Assembly (NCBI GenBank): GCA_013433145.1
Contig: CM024168.1
Span: 7,138,184-7,202,183, forward strand
Length of the DNA stretch: 64,000 nucleotides
From: Ascaris suum
Lineage: Eukaryota > Nematoda > Chromadorea > Rhabditida > Ascarididae
Reading direction: 5' to 3'
This document shows, piece after piece, positions 28,656-41,073 of the stretch. A program made the position numbers and the translations under genes. Under the pieces are notes generated by a model. It was given only the letters and a program-made list of their open reading frames with translations. It ran no database searches and was not told the DNA's origin. Each line of letters starts with the position of its first letter. Position 1 is the stretch's first letter.

Positions 28656-31600
28656 ATTAACTGAAACACGACTAGATTATTGAACTATCCAAATTGTTAT
28701 AGAAGAAGATGGGCAGGGAAGCAGATGAAATAGGTTGGCACGATATGCGCTTTTTGCCAATCAAATCGAATGCCTCACAATGTTAAAATAATACTAACAA
28801 AATCTTCTTATGCAAATCAATCCCGCATATGCAAATTAACGAGCAAAAGTTCGATCTTCGCTCCTCGAGCAGTCGCGTTAGCTTTATTGTTTGCAAAAAC
28901 GTCATTTGCACAAATTTACCTTTACAAAAAATCAAATTTTCGCTTCCTAAAATTTGCACATATAAGTTCCATTGATAATTTTGCTTGTATAATTTGGACA
29001 CAGACATGCGGACATGAAATCGCCGTTATGTGTTTTTGCAACGATGCACAACAATTTACAAAAAAGAATTTTACATCAGCACTTCAGAGTGCTTTCGAGT
29101 GTTGAATTCACTCTGAACACGACGACAAACACCTCAGAAACCATTAGACATGGGCAGAAAAAAGGATACTGAGCTTTGAAAGTGTCACGCGCAGGAAGAG
29201 GAGAAGTACGAATTACTATGGCATCTAAATAGAAGTTACTGAGACAGGAAAAGGCTCTTTTCATCTGCATCGAAAATTCAGGTAAGAGCAAAAAAAGGAA
29301 AAACGCATCTCTAAAACAGTTGACAGTTTGCTAATAACTGATGGAATAGCGCTCAAGACCAAGGCGCACCAGTTCCTTTTCCTGTCTCGTTTCCCAACGC
29401 CGTCTCAATCGGCTCCTCATCACCTACGGATAACCCCAAAATGTCTCTCAAAAAATTCATTAAAATTGGAAATAGGTTATAAATCACTCAAAAATACTGC
29501 ATGAGAGGCGTGACCACTTAAGAGCTACAATTTCAAAGGGTGCTGAAAGAAGCTAAACGGTGATGTTTCAAGGTAGCTGGTTGGTGTATGACTCGACTAG
29601 TGGCACACTGACACAAAGAATACAACTTATCGGATGTGATACGAACAAACACAAAGAGGTGAGTGCTGCTGAGAGGCTCGCTCAGAGGATGTCAACACTC
29701 AGACAAGTTCCATGCATGTCGAACGATATTAATGAGTGAACAAAAATTGTTTCGCCACAGCACTCTCAACGAATCGCAGCAAGAAGCGCTGAGGGTATTT
29801 CTCGTTTTGCGCCCAATATTGATCCATCTTTCGAAGATAAAACATGCATTTTCATAAGCGTTTTTCTGCTTATTTCAATCGATATCTCTGGGCGAAGTAA
29901 TTACAATAATTGCATATAAAAATGCTGTTAGTAAATTATCTATCAATGTCGTCATTTGGTTTAGCATAATGAGAAACAGGGGAAGTATTTCAATTAGTAA
30001 AACTAAAAAAAGCAAGTGGGGAGGGTGGGAGGAGAAGGCATAATGCTTTGCGGGGTAGGATGGAGCAAATCTTTGTCGAACAGCTGAAGGGGGCAGCAAA
30101 AAGGCCGAGGCATCGGATGAATTCCTCTAGCATGCTGATTTGCGCATTGCAACAAATCATTCTGAAATGCTGAAAGAATGCGCCACAAGAATTCTTGATA
30201 TGCAATAAAACCAACATCCGGCGAGATTCAAGTATGTTATTCGCTTGTTCCCTTTACTCCCCCTCCCCCTGCCGACTCCCTTCAGAAAGAATAGATAAGA
30301 ACAGGTACAGACTGCAAAAGATAGCACAGTATTTGCCATAAGGACATGCCACAATATTTCCACAGTGTTGAATGTTTTCGCGCAAGAATATGAAACCTCT
30401 AGCATAGTAATCATAATCATCGAAGAAGAAACATCCGCTCATCGCATTCATCTTTTTCATGGATGAAGATGAAAAGAAAAGATAGGAATTTATAGGATTC
30501 AGAATCAAAAATGAGTGCTGAAGGGTGTATACAAATAGGACGACAAACAGGGGGTGATGAAAAAAGGATGGAAAAGAGTGCAACAAACTTGCTGCAAATT
30601 CGTTTTTCTTTTTCAATTACGCCGGCAAAATCGTCTGGCTCCACAACAACTCACAATTAATGAGCATTTTTCATGTGATCAAGTGACTGTGGATGAATCC
30701 ACAAAAAGATCGACACATCCACGCATACACAGACGAATCTAACGAATCACTAACAGGAGAAGCGTGATAGATGCTACATGAGAACATATTCAACAGTAAT
30801 CAACATCGTTTTGTTAATACGATATTGAACAGCAACCATTATGGCATTCTACATAGGGGACTGCCACAATACAAATGCTTCGATGTATAGATTCAGAGAT
30901 GAAGGCAGCACACGAAAAGGATACAGCGAAAAAAACGTACCTATAATTTCGAAAGACGTCTGACTTCTCATCATATTCTATACTTCTCATGTCTTACGGA
31001 AGAGATGAAATCGTGATAGATAAAATCAAGGTTACTGGGAAAACTCATATCCCTCGAGTTTTAAAGAAATATTTTTCTTGTTAGAAAAATGTATCGCATC
31101 AAATCGATGAAGAATATCTTTTCCTATTGCTTTCATTTTTCGAGTTTGACCAACGCATGAACGTAGCAAACACGATGTTGATAGGAAGCATCGTATCGCC
31201 AAAGGTACTACGCAAAAATCACTCTAATTTCTGTGATCAGTTCTTCAAATAAATCCCCACGATGTGACTGTTCCTTCCTGCTCAATCTGGATGTTTTGCT
31301 CCATAGCGATCACCTCTCACTAAGCAATCGCCCAACCATCCATCAGCTTCACTTCAAAGGAACGTCCAGCAATGCAAATATTTGGAATGAAGACAGCGAA
31401 ACGTAGCACACTGTGATTTGTGTCTTTTTTATCGTGCGGGATATCTTTTTATTAATCAGCAGCGCAGTCTGTTATTTTTTAATTAGGAGCCGCCTTGCCG
31501 CCTAAACACATTTCAAAAGTTGTCGAATTCGGAAAACGGAACCCTCAAAACAGTAATGGCTCTTCAACGTTTTCCGTACGTAAAATCTCGGCCGTTTAAA

Positions 31601-32292
31601 CTTTAGGAAGCGTCCTTACTTATTTGTGATAGTCCAGTTCATACGTGAAGCTTCGCTCAGTGACATTCATTTCAGCACGAGGCTCTCTTAAACAAATATG
31701 CCACACATCATGCATCAACCCAAACGTTCACTCAGAGGCATTTGAAGCAGATCGTTATCCAAGATATTCTATTTACTTTCATCAATAAAATGTCGATTGC
31801 AAGCACATTAAAGACAAGTTAAACTGAGGAAATCAGAAGAGACGCTGGTTTTTGAAAAAATACTACGGTGAAAGATATGAGAAATATGAGCTAGAACTTT
31901 GAAAACCTTGAAAACTGGAAAAAATAACGATGCCAACATATAACCGACAGTGGCAAACACACCTGGCATTAGACACCTCAACAGAAAGAAGGAAATAACA
32001 GCATGCCCTCAGGAAACAACGAATCGAGCAAATGGGAGATGTTTAGTGATCGATTCAAGGCCGCGGCCGGACCTCAAGTAGTATACTTACATTCATTATT
32101 CACTGTTTGGTGATGTTTCTGTTTTCCTTCTTTTTTTAAATCAACAGTCGGCTGCTCGATGGCTATACAGACGCAGCACAATTAAACACATTTACGAGAC
32201 ATTCACACCGATTCCCTTCACGCAAACTTCGACATTGAAAAACGCCCCTAACTCTTTATTGTCCTATTAATGTCAAAATTATTAGGTTATCC

Positions 32293-32357
32293 GTGCTCAC
32301 TATATATGTGGAATAATATATATAGTGAGCACCGATAACAATATATATAGTGAGCAC
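32293..32357. repeat. 15-bp inverted and direct repeats GTGCTCACTATATAT
   Basis: GTGCTCACTATATAT at 32293-32307 has its exact reverse complement twice, at 32318-32332 and 32343-32357. The last copy abuts the A/T array. Alternative hairpins can form with either copy. Confidence 0.85.
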
Positions 32358-32362
32358 TCACT

Positions 32363-32728
32363 TTATATATATATTTATTTATTTATTTATTTATTTATAT
32401 TTATATATATATTTATATTTATATTTATATTTATATATTTATATTTATATTTATATTTATATTTATATTTATTTATATTTATATTTATATATTTATATTT
32501 ATATTTATATTTATTTATATTTATATTATTTTATATTTATTTTATATTTATATTTATTTATATTTATATTTATATATATTTTATATTTATATTTATATTA
32601 TATTATATTATATATTAATATTATATATTATATATATATTATATTTATATATTATATATTTAATATTAATATTATATTATATTAATATTATATTTATTAT
32701 ATTTATATTTATATTTATTTATATATAA
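32363..32728. repeat. 370-bp A/T-only array of TTTA, TATTTA and TA units
   Basis: Contains no G or C. It starts as TATA, passes through (ATTT)n, then (TATTTA)n, then mixed TTATATTA units, showing stepwise turnover of the repeat unit. Long Tyr-Ile-Phe frames over it are not genes. Confidence 0.97.
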
Positions 32729-35282
32729 TTTCTTTGGATATAAGCCTTCTTTGATTAGGTGCCTCTTGCAGAGATGTGAAAAAGAGAAACTCCTCCTGAA
32801 AACAAACTCTTCTCACCGATACAAAAACAATCGAAAAGCATCTTCGAAATTCGTCTTCAAAAATGTGCAAATGCATGCGTCATATGCATATAATCAATGC
32901 CCATCGGTCTATCTCTATTATGCAAGCAGAAACTGTCCAAATATCTAGCTGACTGGTCACTGAATAGCAAAGATCGACCCTCTAGTCGGAGCAGCCGTTC
33001 TCCGAGGACAACAAAAGACAGAGCTCCGAGCTTCTATTCAAATGAGTTCGGTCTAATATTGTCGCCTTATCATTATATGTATTATGCGGCTTATTTCTGA
33101 AATTGTATACTGCCGACACACATAAAATATAAACTGATAAGCAGTTATAACGAAGACAATATGAACGGAAACCTTTCTGCAGGGATATCACAGTATTTGA
33201 GCTCATTCGTTTCAAATAAACACTCAGCAGTAACGTGAAATTTGAACACATTTCTGGCAATCTTATTCCACTGATGAGCATAAATTTCAGACCTCTTTCA
33301 CTCTGCATCACCATCTATAATCTCCCATACGAATCTCTGCTGTTTATGCCTTTTCATTAAGTGATTCGATTCTCGTGAAAACCAAAGTAGTTAGTTGTCA
33401 CGAAATCATTTGCTTAATTAGGGAAGTTGTTTTCGAGAGGTTACCTGATGACCCTCAAGAGAGTTACTACAGCTACTAACCGGTTCTCATAGCAAAATAT
33501 ATTCTAGTTTTCAGCAGAAACTGCAACTAGAATTGCTTAGAATAAAATTCTGATTGCATACGACCTTTAGGAAACTCAATAAAGCCGATTAGTAATAATT
33601 AAATGCAGTTTTTTCGTCAAAAATAAACATACAGAAATAACGTTAACAATAATTACAATAGAAAGGTGATTTTGAATGGTTAGTAATAATGCTCTAACAA
33701 GAAACAGTCTCCAGTCTACGTTTCTAAAACGAAACATAGTGAAATAGTTTTGCATATGCAAATTTCCCGAAGGAAGAATGCAGAACTCCAGAGAAGTCAT
33801 CAAAACTGAATTAGCAGCAGTGAGAGGAGTAACGAATAGCTCATCAGGCTTAACTGATTGCAAGCTAACTCAAATGGATCAATCGCGGCGTGGCGTTGAT
33901 TGAAAGAGCGGCGATCGCGCCCACAACGCTCTCCTACACGTTGTCACCTCTATGAAACAGCTGCACAGTGTGCATATCCGAAAAAACACCTTCCCGTTCC
34001 TATTCATCTCATTGCCTCCCACAAAAATCCACACCAAATATCGTAGATTAAAAAATAAAAGCAATAAATAATTGCGGAAGAAATTCTGGAAACGTGAAAG
34101 AAGATAGAATACGATGAAATTGCAAGACACTTGTTTCATTCAGAGAGCTTCTGAAAGGGAATGAGAGTGATTAAGGGGTGGGAGAGAAGGGAAGCGTGGG
34201 GGAGACTGTACCATTCAAACCGTCTCATTTCTGAAAGACGAGATCGAAAAGCTCTAAGTATTTCAAGCTGTTAGCTTGATTTTCACAAAATAGTTTGGAA
34301 ATGAGCTGCTATAAGTGGCTCGGTGCACCTAACTTACTAGGAATATCAGCCAATTTTTGTAAGCCATATGAGTATCGAAAGTGGATTGCATTAGCAATCA
34401 TATTCGACGTCACAAATACAGCAACAATGCAACTACGTCACCATACATCAATATGGACATAATTTCTTTCAAGAAGGCAATCTTATGGGTTGAAGTTTGA
34501 AAATGACTGCTGCCTAGTCCGCACTTATTATAATACTTTTGCTTTGAGAGGCAATTAAGACTTCAAGTAGTTCAAACTTGCAAATGCTTCGTAAAAAGCT
34601 GAATAGCGGCCCAATTTCGCATCGAAGTCCCTTCAAATTTCAAATTTCTTCCCGCAATACATTTCCAGACCCTTATTCCACTCATTTTTCTAGCAACTGA
34701 AGTGGCCATGACCATGACTTCAAGAAATCCTAAAAGCAGCATATGCCGAGCCTGATCACTTCAGACACTGACAAGTGGCGAATCGGCTGTCATCTCGTAA
34801 TATTGTCAACTTACTAGCATGAGGCTGTCAACAATGATAACTGTTAATCAAGACAAATTGAACATTTAAATTCATTCTTTTAGCGTTAAGAGGCTGGATG
34901 TGAAACAAATCGCCCAGCAACAACGTCAACTCCAAATGGGCGCCCAAATGAATTTGCGGAGGAGTTTGCACACATTTCTTCGTCTTCATAGACAGTGCAT
35001 AACACGATTATTACCCTTGGTTGAGTGGACAACTCGATGAACCTCCCAATTATATCGTACATGCAAGGATCGTGCGAACCTCCGAACCATAAGCTTGCTG
35101 ACAACCTCTACTGTTGACTACCTTCTAATCACGCATACGGTAATTAACACGTTATATTATACTTACTGAATACATTTGGGCCTATCCACCACAGCTCTGT
35201 GTTTGATACATGAGGGCTCTACAATACACATGAGCATGAATCTATTGTAAAATTTTCGTCATGGAATTTTCCTTTGTGCATT

Positions 35283-35319
35283 AGTGCGTTGCACCTTGAG
35301 GTTCAAGGTGCAACGCACT
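35283..35319. repeat. 17-bp perfect hairpin, 3-nt loop
   Basis: AGTGCGTTGCACCTTGA is followed by GGT and its exact reverse complement. It is GC-richer than its surroundings and has no symmetry beyond the arms. Confidence 0.9.
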
Positions 35320-36642
35320 GATGGTATGACATTCAAGTTTCCTTGGTATGACAACAAGGTAAGCATTAGTGACCATTCATAAGAAACGGACCTTAGAGAC
35401 ATCGACACAGAGATATCTACAGACTCACGCATACGGCCGCAATGACTCATTTCCAAACTAGCTTCCTATATTGCAGATCCACAGTGCCACGTGAACGCAT
35501 TAGAGTGTTGCAGAGATCTCCCGAAATTTCCAGAAATTTTGATGCGTTCACTTCAAACAGCGTCCATCCATCTAATGTCTTCTAACTATTCCTGAAGGAG
35601 GGTGAGAGTGAACGTTATATCTTATATTTTAATGCAAATGTAGTGATTCGTAAAATGGCCTCAATGAAAACAACAGCTTCAATACTAGCCTTCCACATTC
35701 TGATTTTGAAGCTGTTAAATACATCGATCATCCACAATGCTCTCGACAACATCCTTCGGGATAGGGGTTAAAACCGCCATCCTTGGATGTACTTAAAAGT
35801 GTATAAATGACTTGCCATCAGCCGGTAACCCCCCTGAGTTATCTATCGCTATGTTAGCTAATTCAATCATTTCTCTTTTATGTGTTTAAAATTGTCATCA
35901 ACACTGCAATTATAGATATGCTCAGCAATAAAACTCAAAATCCAAGTCAAAGCGAACCTAACTGGATGGAGCAGTGAGCAAAGCCGTGAAGATTTGAGAC
36001 AGGTGACTTACCTGAAATTACTTCTCGCTGGACAATACTGTTCAAGTAGCCAAACGAATCGTTCCGGCAAGCGCTCAACACAAGTCGATGCCAAATCGGC
36101 AGCAGTGAGACCTATAATAGCTGCATTCTTATCTTATGGCAATCCTCGAAAGCCTCTTCCGTCTAACGTATCTGATCATTGCGTATGATTTATAAGATTG
36201 ACTGAAAAAAATAATTCGACCGGAAACGTCTGCAACAGAAGTTCGGCACAAACCGACTAAACTTCGAGAAACTTTGTTGGTTATCGATCGAAAGCAATGG
36301 GTTATTCTCAAGTTTTGACCTGAATCGGATGTATTTCAGAAAATTCCAACCGATAAATAACCGAAAAATGTGTTTTAAAACTGAACTTCGACTAGGATCG
36401 AAAAGAAAGAAAGGAGAAAACCGAATTTCGGCCACAAATAAACCAACTTGATTTCGGTACAGTTCACTACAACCGCGAAACTGCTTGTGTAAATGAAAAC
36501 AGTTTTTGAGAGCTTACTCACACCGCTCTGCTTTTCAATCCTTAAATTCCTCCAAGTTCTCGCTCGTGCAGGGAAACTTGCACTAGACATGGTCTTGTTG
36601 TTCTTCCGATTACAAAAAGCGCATATTGTGCCAGCCTCTTTG

Positions 36643-36684
36643 CGCATTTCCCCGCTTGCTTATAAAACAAGCGGAGAAAATGCG
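36643..36684. repeat. Imperfect inverted repeat, about 16-bp arms
   Basis: CGCATTTCCCCGCTTG and CAAGCGGAGAAAATGCG pair with one mismatch and one indel around a 9-nt AT-rich loop. It could be a decayed foldback element. Confidence 0.65.
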
Positions 36685-36728
36685 AAGATTGCATGCCTTT
36701 AGAATACTCTTGAATTTTTCAGCAAATA

Positions 36729-36752
36729 ATATTTACACTTCTGTGTAAATAT
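36729..36752. repeat. 10-bp perfect hairpin ATATTTACAC/GTGTAAATAT
   Basis: Exact arms with loop TTCT, 45 bp from the inverted repeat at 36643-36684. Confidence 0.8.
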
Positions 36753-37569
36753 CGGCGTCTAGTTCGCATTTCACGAGTTAAACAAAGTCCAAAGTCTTGC
36801 AAAAAATTAGGCGACATATAAAGACATAAATCTATCCTTCAATAACGATTACAGTTCGAATTGCAACCCACAACAATCAGTCAACAATAATCGACATTAT
36901 GACAGCTTAAAAAGTGTTATCGAATACTGTCATTATACCGTCCCTTTTACAACCCATTTAAATAGGTTTCTTAATCAAAAAAATCTCGAAATAATTGCAG
37001 GAAGATTTTAAAAGATGGAAGAAAGGGCAGTCGAGAAAACATTGAAAGTGAAGACGAGCAAAGCGAACAATGAATTCGCCCAGAAATGTACGACGAGTCC
37101 TTGTCAACACTACGCACAGCTTATACAAATATAACGTACAAGCTTCGCGTCGCTTTCGCTTTATCCAAGAATTTGGTGGAAATTTCGCGACGACTAAAAA
37201 TAAGTGCGATATTTCTTGCGAATAGAGCGGAACTGAGTACGAACAGTTGCTATATTTTTGAAAAGATAACTAGACTTCTTCGGGAGGCGAGAAACTGATT
37301 CGAAGACAAACTTGGCTCCCGAGCCAAGCAGGCGTACAGAATGATTTTCAGCTACTTCACTAAACATGTGAATCATTGTAAAAATAACCAACAGGTTATA
37401 GTTAGTAGGCGCACAAGTTGTAACGCGAGCGGAAGGCTATCAAAACTTGAAGAATGAAAACGGTTAGGTGATGTGCGAGCGTAAACACGCAAAAGTGCTA
37501 AGTAATTACACAACCCACGCATATTTAGTGCAGATTAATACCTCGAAAGCGATAGAATTCACTAAGAGA

Positions 37570-37589
37570 AACGCTCTGTTCAGAGCGTT
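37570..37589. repeat. 9-bp perfect hairpin AACGCTCTG/CAGAGCGTT
   Basis: Exact arms with only a TT loop; effectively a 20-bp near-palindrome. Confidence 0.75.
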
Positions 37590-40500
37590 CATTTGACTAT
37601 TGCCGCTTTCCCTTGTAGTTCATATACAAAAACACACTTGCATAGTAAAAGCTTTATTTTTACGTTGCTTTGTCTTCCCAGTAGCTCGCAGTGCCAGTAA
37701 ATAGTTCAATTAAAAGATAACCCAACTTATACTTAGTGTTGGCATTTCAAGGAACTCTAATTAAAGTAGGCGGAGGGATATTCCAGGACCCCCGACGTCG
37801 AGGTGAGAAGAAAGGCTTAAAATTTCAGAGGGCGGCGAACTTTAGAAGTCTGGAATCAGAAGCCTCCGAAGGAATTTTTTTCAGGTATCGACTGCTTGTG
37901 AACGAAAGAGAAAGGCGCTAATTGAGAAAGCACTGGTGGCTGATTGATATTTCACGCAGATCATCGAAGGCTAGAAGCGAGTGTCTTGGGGAGGGGTACG
38001 GGGCAGAAGACGGCAACCAAAAGGGCGACTGGAGTGCCCGATTCACACCTTGGCTTGTTGTAAGAAAATAACAAACTGCATACTTTACAGAAACCCCGCT
38101 GGTGTAAGTATTTAAGTTAAATTATTCTTCGAATATAATTTAAAAGCAGTTCACTTCATAAACAATATTAACTGCATTATATTGCAAGCAGAGAGCCAAG
38201 AATCAACTCAAAGATATGTGCAACTGCATCAGACAACCACATCGAACTTTGGAGACGATATAACAGTTGAAATGGGACTACTGACTGCAAGAAGAAAATA
38301 GAGATAACGTGCATTCTGCACTGTGCTCATCGCACAAACTTTCGCTCATCTCATGTTTCGCGAGAATCGATAACAGCGCTTCGAACGCGATCACAGCGCA
38401 CTGACCTAAGCACTGAAAACATTGATATACCTGCACACAGTAAAAAAGCAGATGAGTAAACAGCAATTTCTAATGCGGTCAAAGGTTAAGAGCGGCATCG
38501 ACAAATACCTGTCAACTTATTAGTTGGAGGTCAAGTCACTCTCATATAATGGAGAAGCTCGAGATGCTACGGCTTCTTCTCTACTCTCTCCCTTGCCTCC
38601 TAGCCATCCACTATGAGAATTTTGATAGGGTACAAAGTTTTTTAGGTTTCAGTCGAATTCCACTGAAATGAAGATTTGTACAAATTTATGTGAGAACCTC
38701 ACAGTTACTAGGGAACAACAAAAATCCAAACCTGAGGTACCACAGCTATTACAGCTAAAGCCTTAGGTTTTTAGAAGAGTGCCGTGCTGGTCATGGATCA
38801 GTAGTGGAGATTCTGGATTTGACTTTTACTGAGCGCCTCATCGAAAATGTTTCATTACTATGTTTAGATCTGGTGCATTTTAAAATAACGACCTCATTTT
38901 ACAAACTTCTCGTTCAACTTATAAATCTCCTCGGTGGCCAAATTTTTCAGTTGGGAGCGAAAGAAAATTGCAAATTATGTCCATTTTTTTCAAAATGCGT
39001 GAAATATCCTTTAATATGTAAATGAATGAGATTAGCATAAAACGCTTAAGAGAATATTATATTTGCGCTGTGCACATTGAGCAACTTATTGACAAATAAA
39101 ATCCCTAATATTTGCAACTTTCTTTTGAATAAATGAGTATGTGAGAGAGTGATCTTTCGAGTAATAAATGGGTGAAAAATATAAAAGAAAAGAAATTTTT
39201 TGAACGTATTTCAGAGAACTGAAGAATTAATTTCCGAAATGAATTTAGCGGGTGTTTTTGCCATTTTAATTTATCAACCTCAATGCCATTTCAGCCACTG
39301 AGCAATTTTAAAGAGGAATTTCCGCTAGGATATTTGTTGGAAATTACCTTTCTTAGAGCGCTACGCAGGTAAATTTCTGATTTAACAACCGATCCAATCG
39401 GCCTGTGTCTGTCCCGCCTCTCATTCCGAATGTTACCCAACTCTAGTATCATTTCCTAACGACAAACGAGTTTAATAACAGCAAAAAGCATTTCACAGAA
39501 AGAAAACAACACCATAGTGGGCGATGAATATTCGCTGCAAAAACGACGACGCGCACAGCCACAGACAACTTCACAGCGATTGGCAAGCTGCCAACCGAAG
39601 TGATTCAGGCATTCATAGGGCGAGCCAAATTGCGCACGTGGATGACAAATAACCTACGCTTTTGCGCTGTGTTCATCGCATAGAGGTGGAAGAAGAACTT
39701 AAGGCCTGAAGTCATACTGGAGAAGGTGAGATCCGCAGAGGCTGTTACGTGAGGCCGGGGAGAAATTTAATGGAAAACGTGTTCGAGCACCTCGGGTGGG
39801 GACGAAATATGCCACCTTGATGACGGTCATTTAAAAGCTTCCTTTCAGCTAGAAGAACCCATCACATAGAAGTGCAATTCAACTCACGTGAATGGGGCAT
39901 TGGAGAGAGAGAGAGCAGGCGAGTGCTTAAATATTGGATAACGCTCTTTCCTCCACTTCCTTCCATTATGCATCCTTACAAACGTCCTTCACAAAAAGAG
40001 CATATCTCCGCGTTGTCGTGCATCCACGTCGAGGAGGATCAGAGAGATCGTTGATTTCGTGAGTATCTACACAGTCTCTAGCAAAATGCCCCGAAAAAAA
40101 ATTTACAGTTACCTCGGGCAAAAAGCGCACATTTCAAAGTTTTTGCTCTTCCCCACTGTCTTAGGCGCTTTCACAAATTTCGCACTTGTGTTTTGGCAGA
40201 GGACGTTGTCAACGCCGCCTCTTCGCGTGTTTCTGCAGGTGTGTGTGTGCGGTTTGTGTGTTTGTTGGTCTGTCCGGCGGAGACCGTTGGATTTGAAGCC
40301 ACAACATTCGGTGCACATAATGTACAGGATAAAATGATCTGATATGCCATCTTTCTTGTTGATCCATCAAATTCGAAACAGGTTTAAAATGTCCAGATGT
40401 GTCACACAATTTGCATACACCTTATCCCTGCTGGCTTTTCATTTTACCCCGAATTGGTGATTAAACGATGAAAGTTTATATGAGCGGTTCGGTTAGTTGA

Positions 40501-40718
40501 GATATGAATGCATCATTGCGCATGTTTCATTATTTGTTCGTTACTTATGAAAGTGACAGGTGAGGGGAGGAAAGTTCCAAGGTACACGTTTCTTCACCTG
40601 TTTTACCATCATGCACACCTTTGATAAACAGTTCACTCGAAAGCATTGCCACAGTTACTTGACCTTTTATTGGCTACAAGTAAAAATCAACATATTCCAT
40701 TTACTATTACCCCATCAG

Positions 40719-40858
40719 CGATTCTAAATTGCTATGAAAACGAGCGTTTCTTACCAATTCATGTCATATACGACGACTCCCCGCTCTGGGGAAATCGAGT
40801 GCTCTCAAATACTACAGTAGTGACGGTAATAATTATTACCCTGCTTGTATCGCTATAA
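40719..40858 (+). CDS. Candidate last exon with hydrophobic C-terminal tail
   Basis: Acceptor ttactattaccccatcag, then ILNCYENERFLPIHVIYDDS, PLWGNRVLSNTT and a final hydrophobic run VVTVIIITLLVSL before TAA. The end could be a membrane anchor or GPI-attachment signal; an NTT sequon precedes it. It is convergent with the S28 gene, about 110 bp from that gene's stop. No upstream exons or polyadenylation signal could be assigned, and the family is unknown. Confidence 0.3.
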
Positions 40859-40916
40859 ATTTTGCTGCTGGACTGATCACATGTGATGTCAATGTTATCA
40901 CGAAGTGAGCTGAGCA

Positions 40917-40922
40917 TTTATT
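40917..40922 (-). terminator. Polyadenylation signal AATAAA of the S28 gene
   Basis: A perfect AATAAA on the minus strand begins 45 nt after the stop codon of the S28 gene, a position normal for nematode 3' UTRs. This puts the cleavage site near 40900 and leaves only a few tens of bases between it and the convergent candidate exon ending at 40858. Confidence 0.75.
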
Positions 40923-40966
40923 AACCTTTTAATACAGACATATATACAACGCACATGAGTACAGAA

Positions 40967-41073
40967 TTAGGCCATAAATTCTTCGAGCCTTTGTTGTATC
41001 CTTTGCTGAGCCCATCGTAACGATAGGGGGTCGGAACTGCGAGATGGATACATGTCGGCGACATGACTTGTAC
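40967..41073 (-). CDS. S28 peptidase exon 11 (catalytic His, stop)
   Basis: Acceptor ttcgtag. Encodes TSHVADMYPSRSSDPLSLRW followed by AQQRIQQRLEEFMA and TAA. His443 is the triad base, 23 residues after Asp420, the usual spacing. The residue after His is Val; TSSP-like relatives have Cys (AHCADMYP, SHCLDM), while PRCP and DPP7 have His. SSDP and the closing helix are typical of the C terminus. Confidence 0.95.

Larger units (their letters stand above)
28660..40710. other. No gene resolved; several hairpins and an A/T array
   Basis: Open frames at 34886-35104 minus (with GGSHDPCMYD and FGVDVVAGRFV) and 38804-39025 plus (ending CKLCPFFSKCVKYPLICK) look somewhat protein-like but lack a consistent splice context. 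Otherwise the stretch holds the repeats listed separately. Confidence 0.4.

Noticed and set aside
32325..32685. Poly Tyr/Ile/Phe open frames
   Set aside because: Translations of the A/T-only array.
34886..35104. Minus-strand frame with GGSHDPCMYD, first considered as the S28 catalytic-His exon
   Set aside because: The true His exon (GTSHVADMYP, correct phase, stop and poly-A signal) is at 40967-41073; the resemblance here is limited to a few residues.
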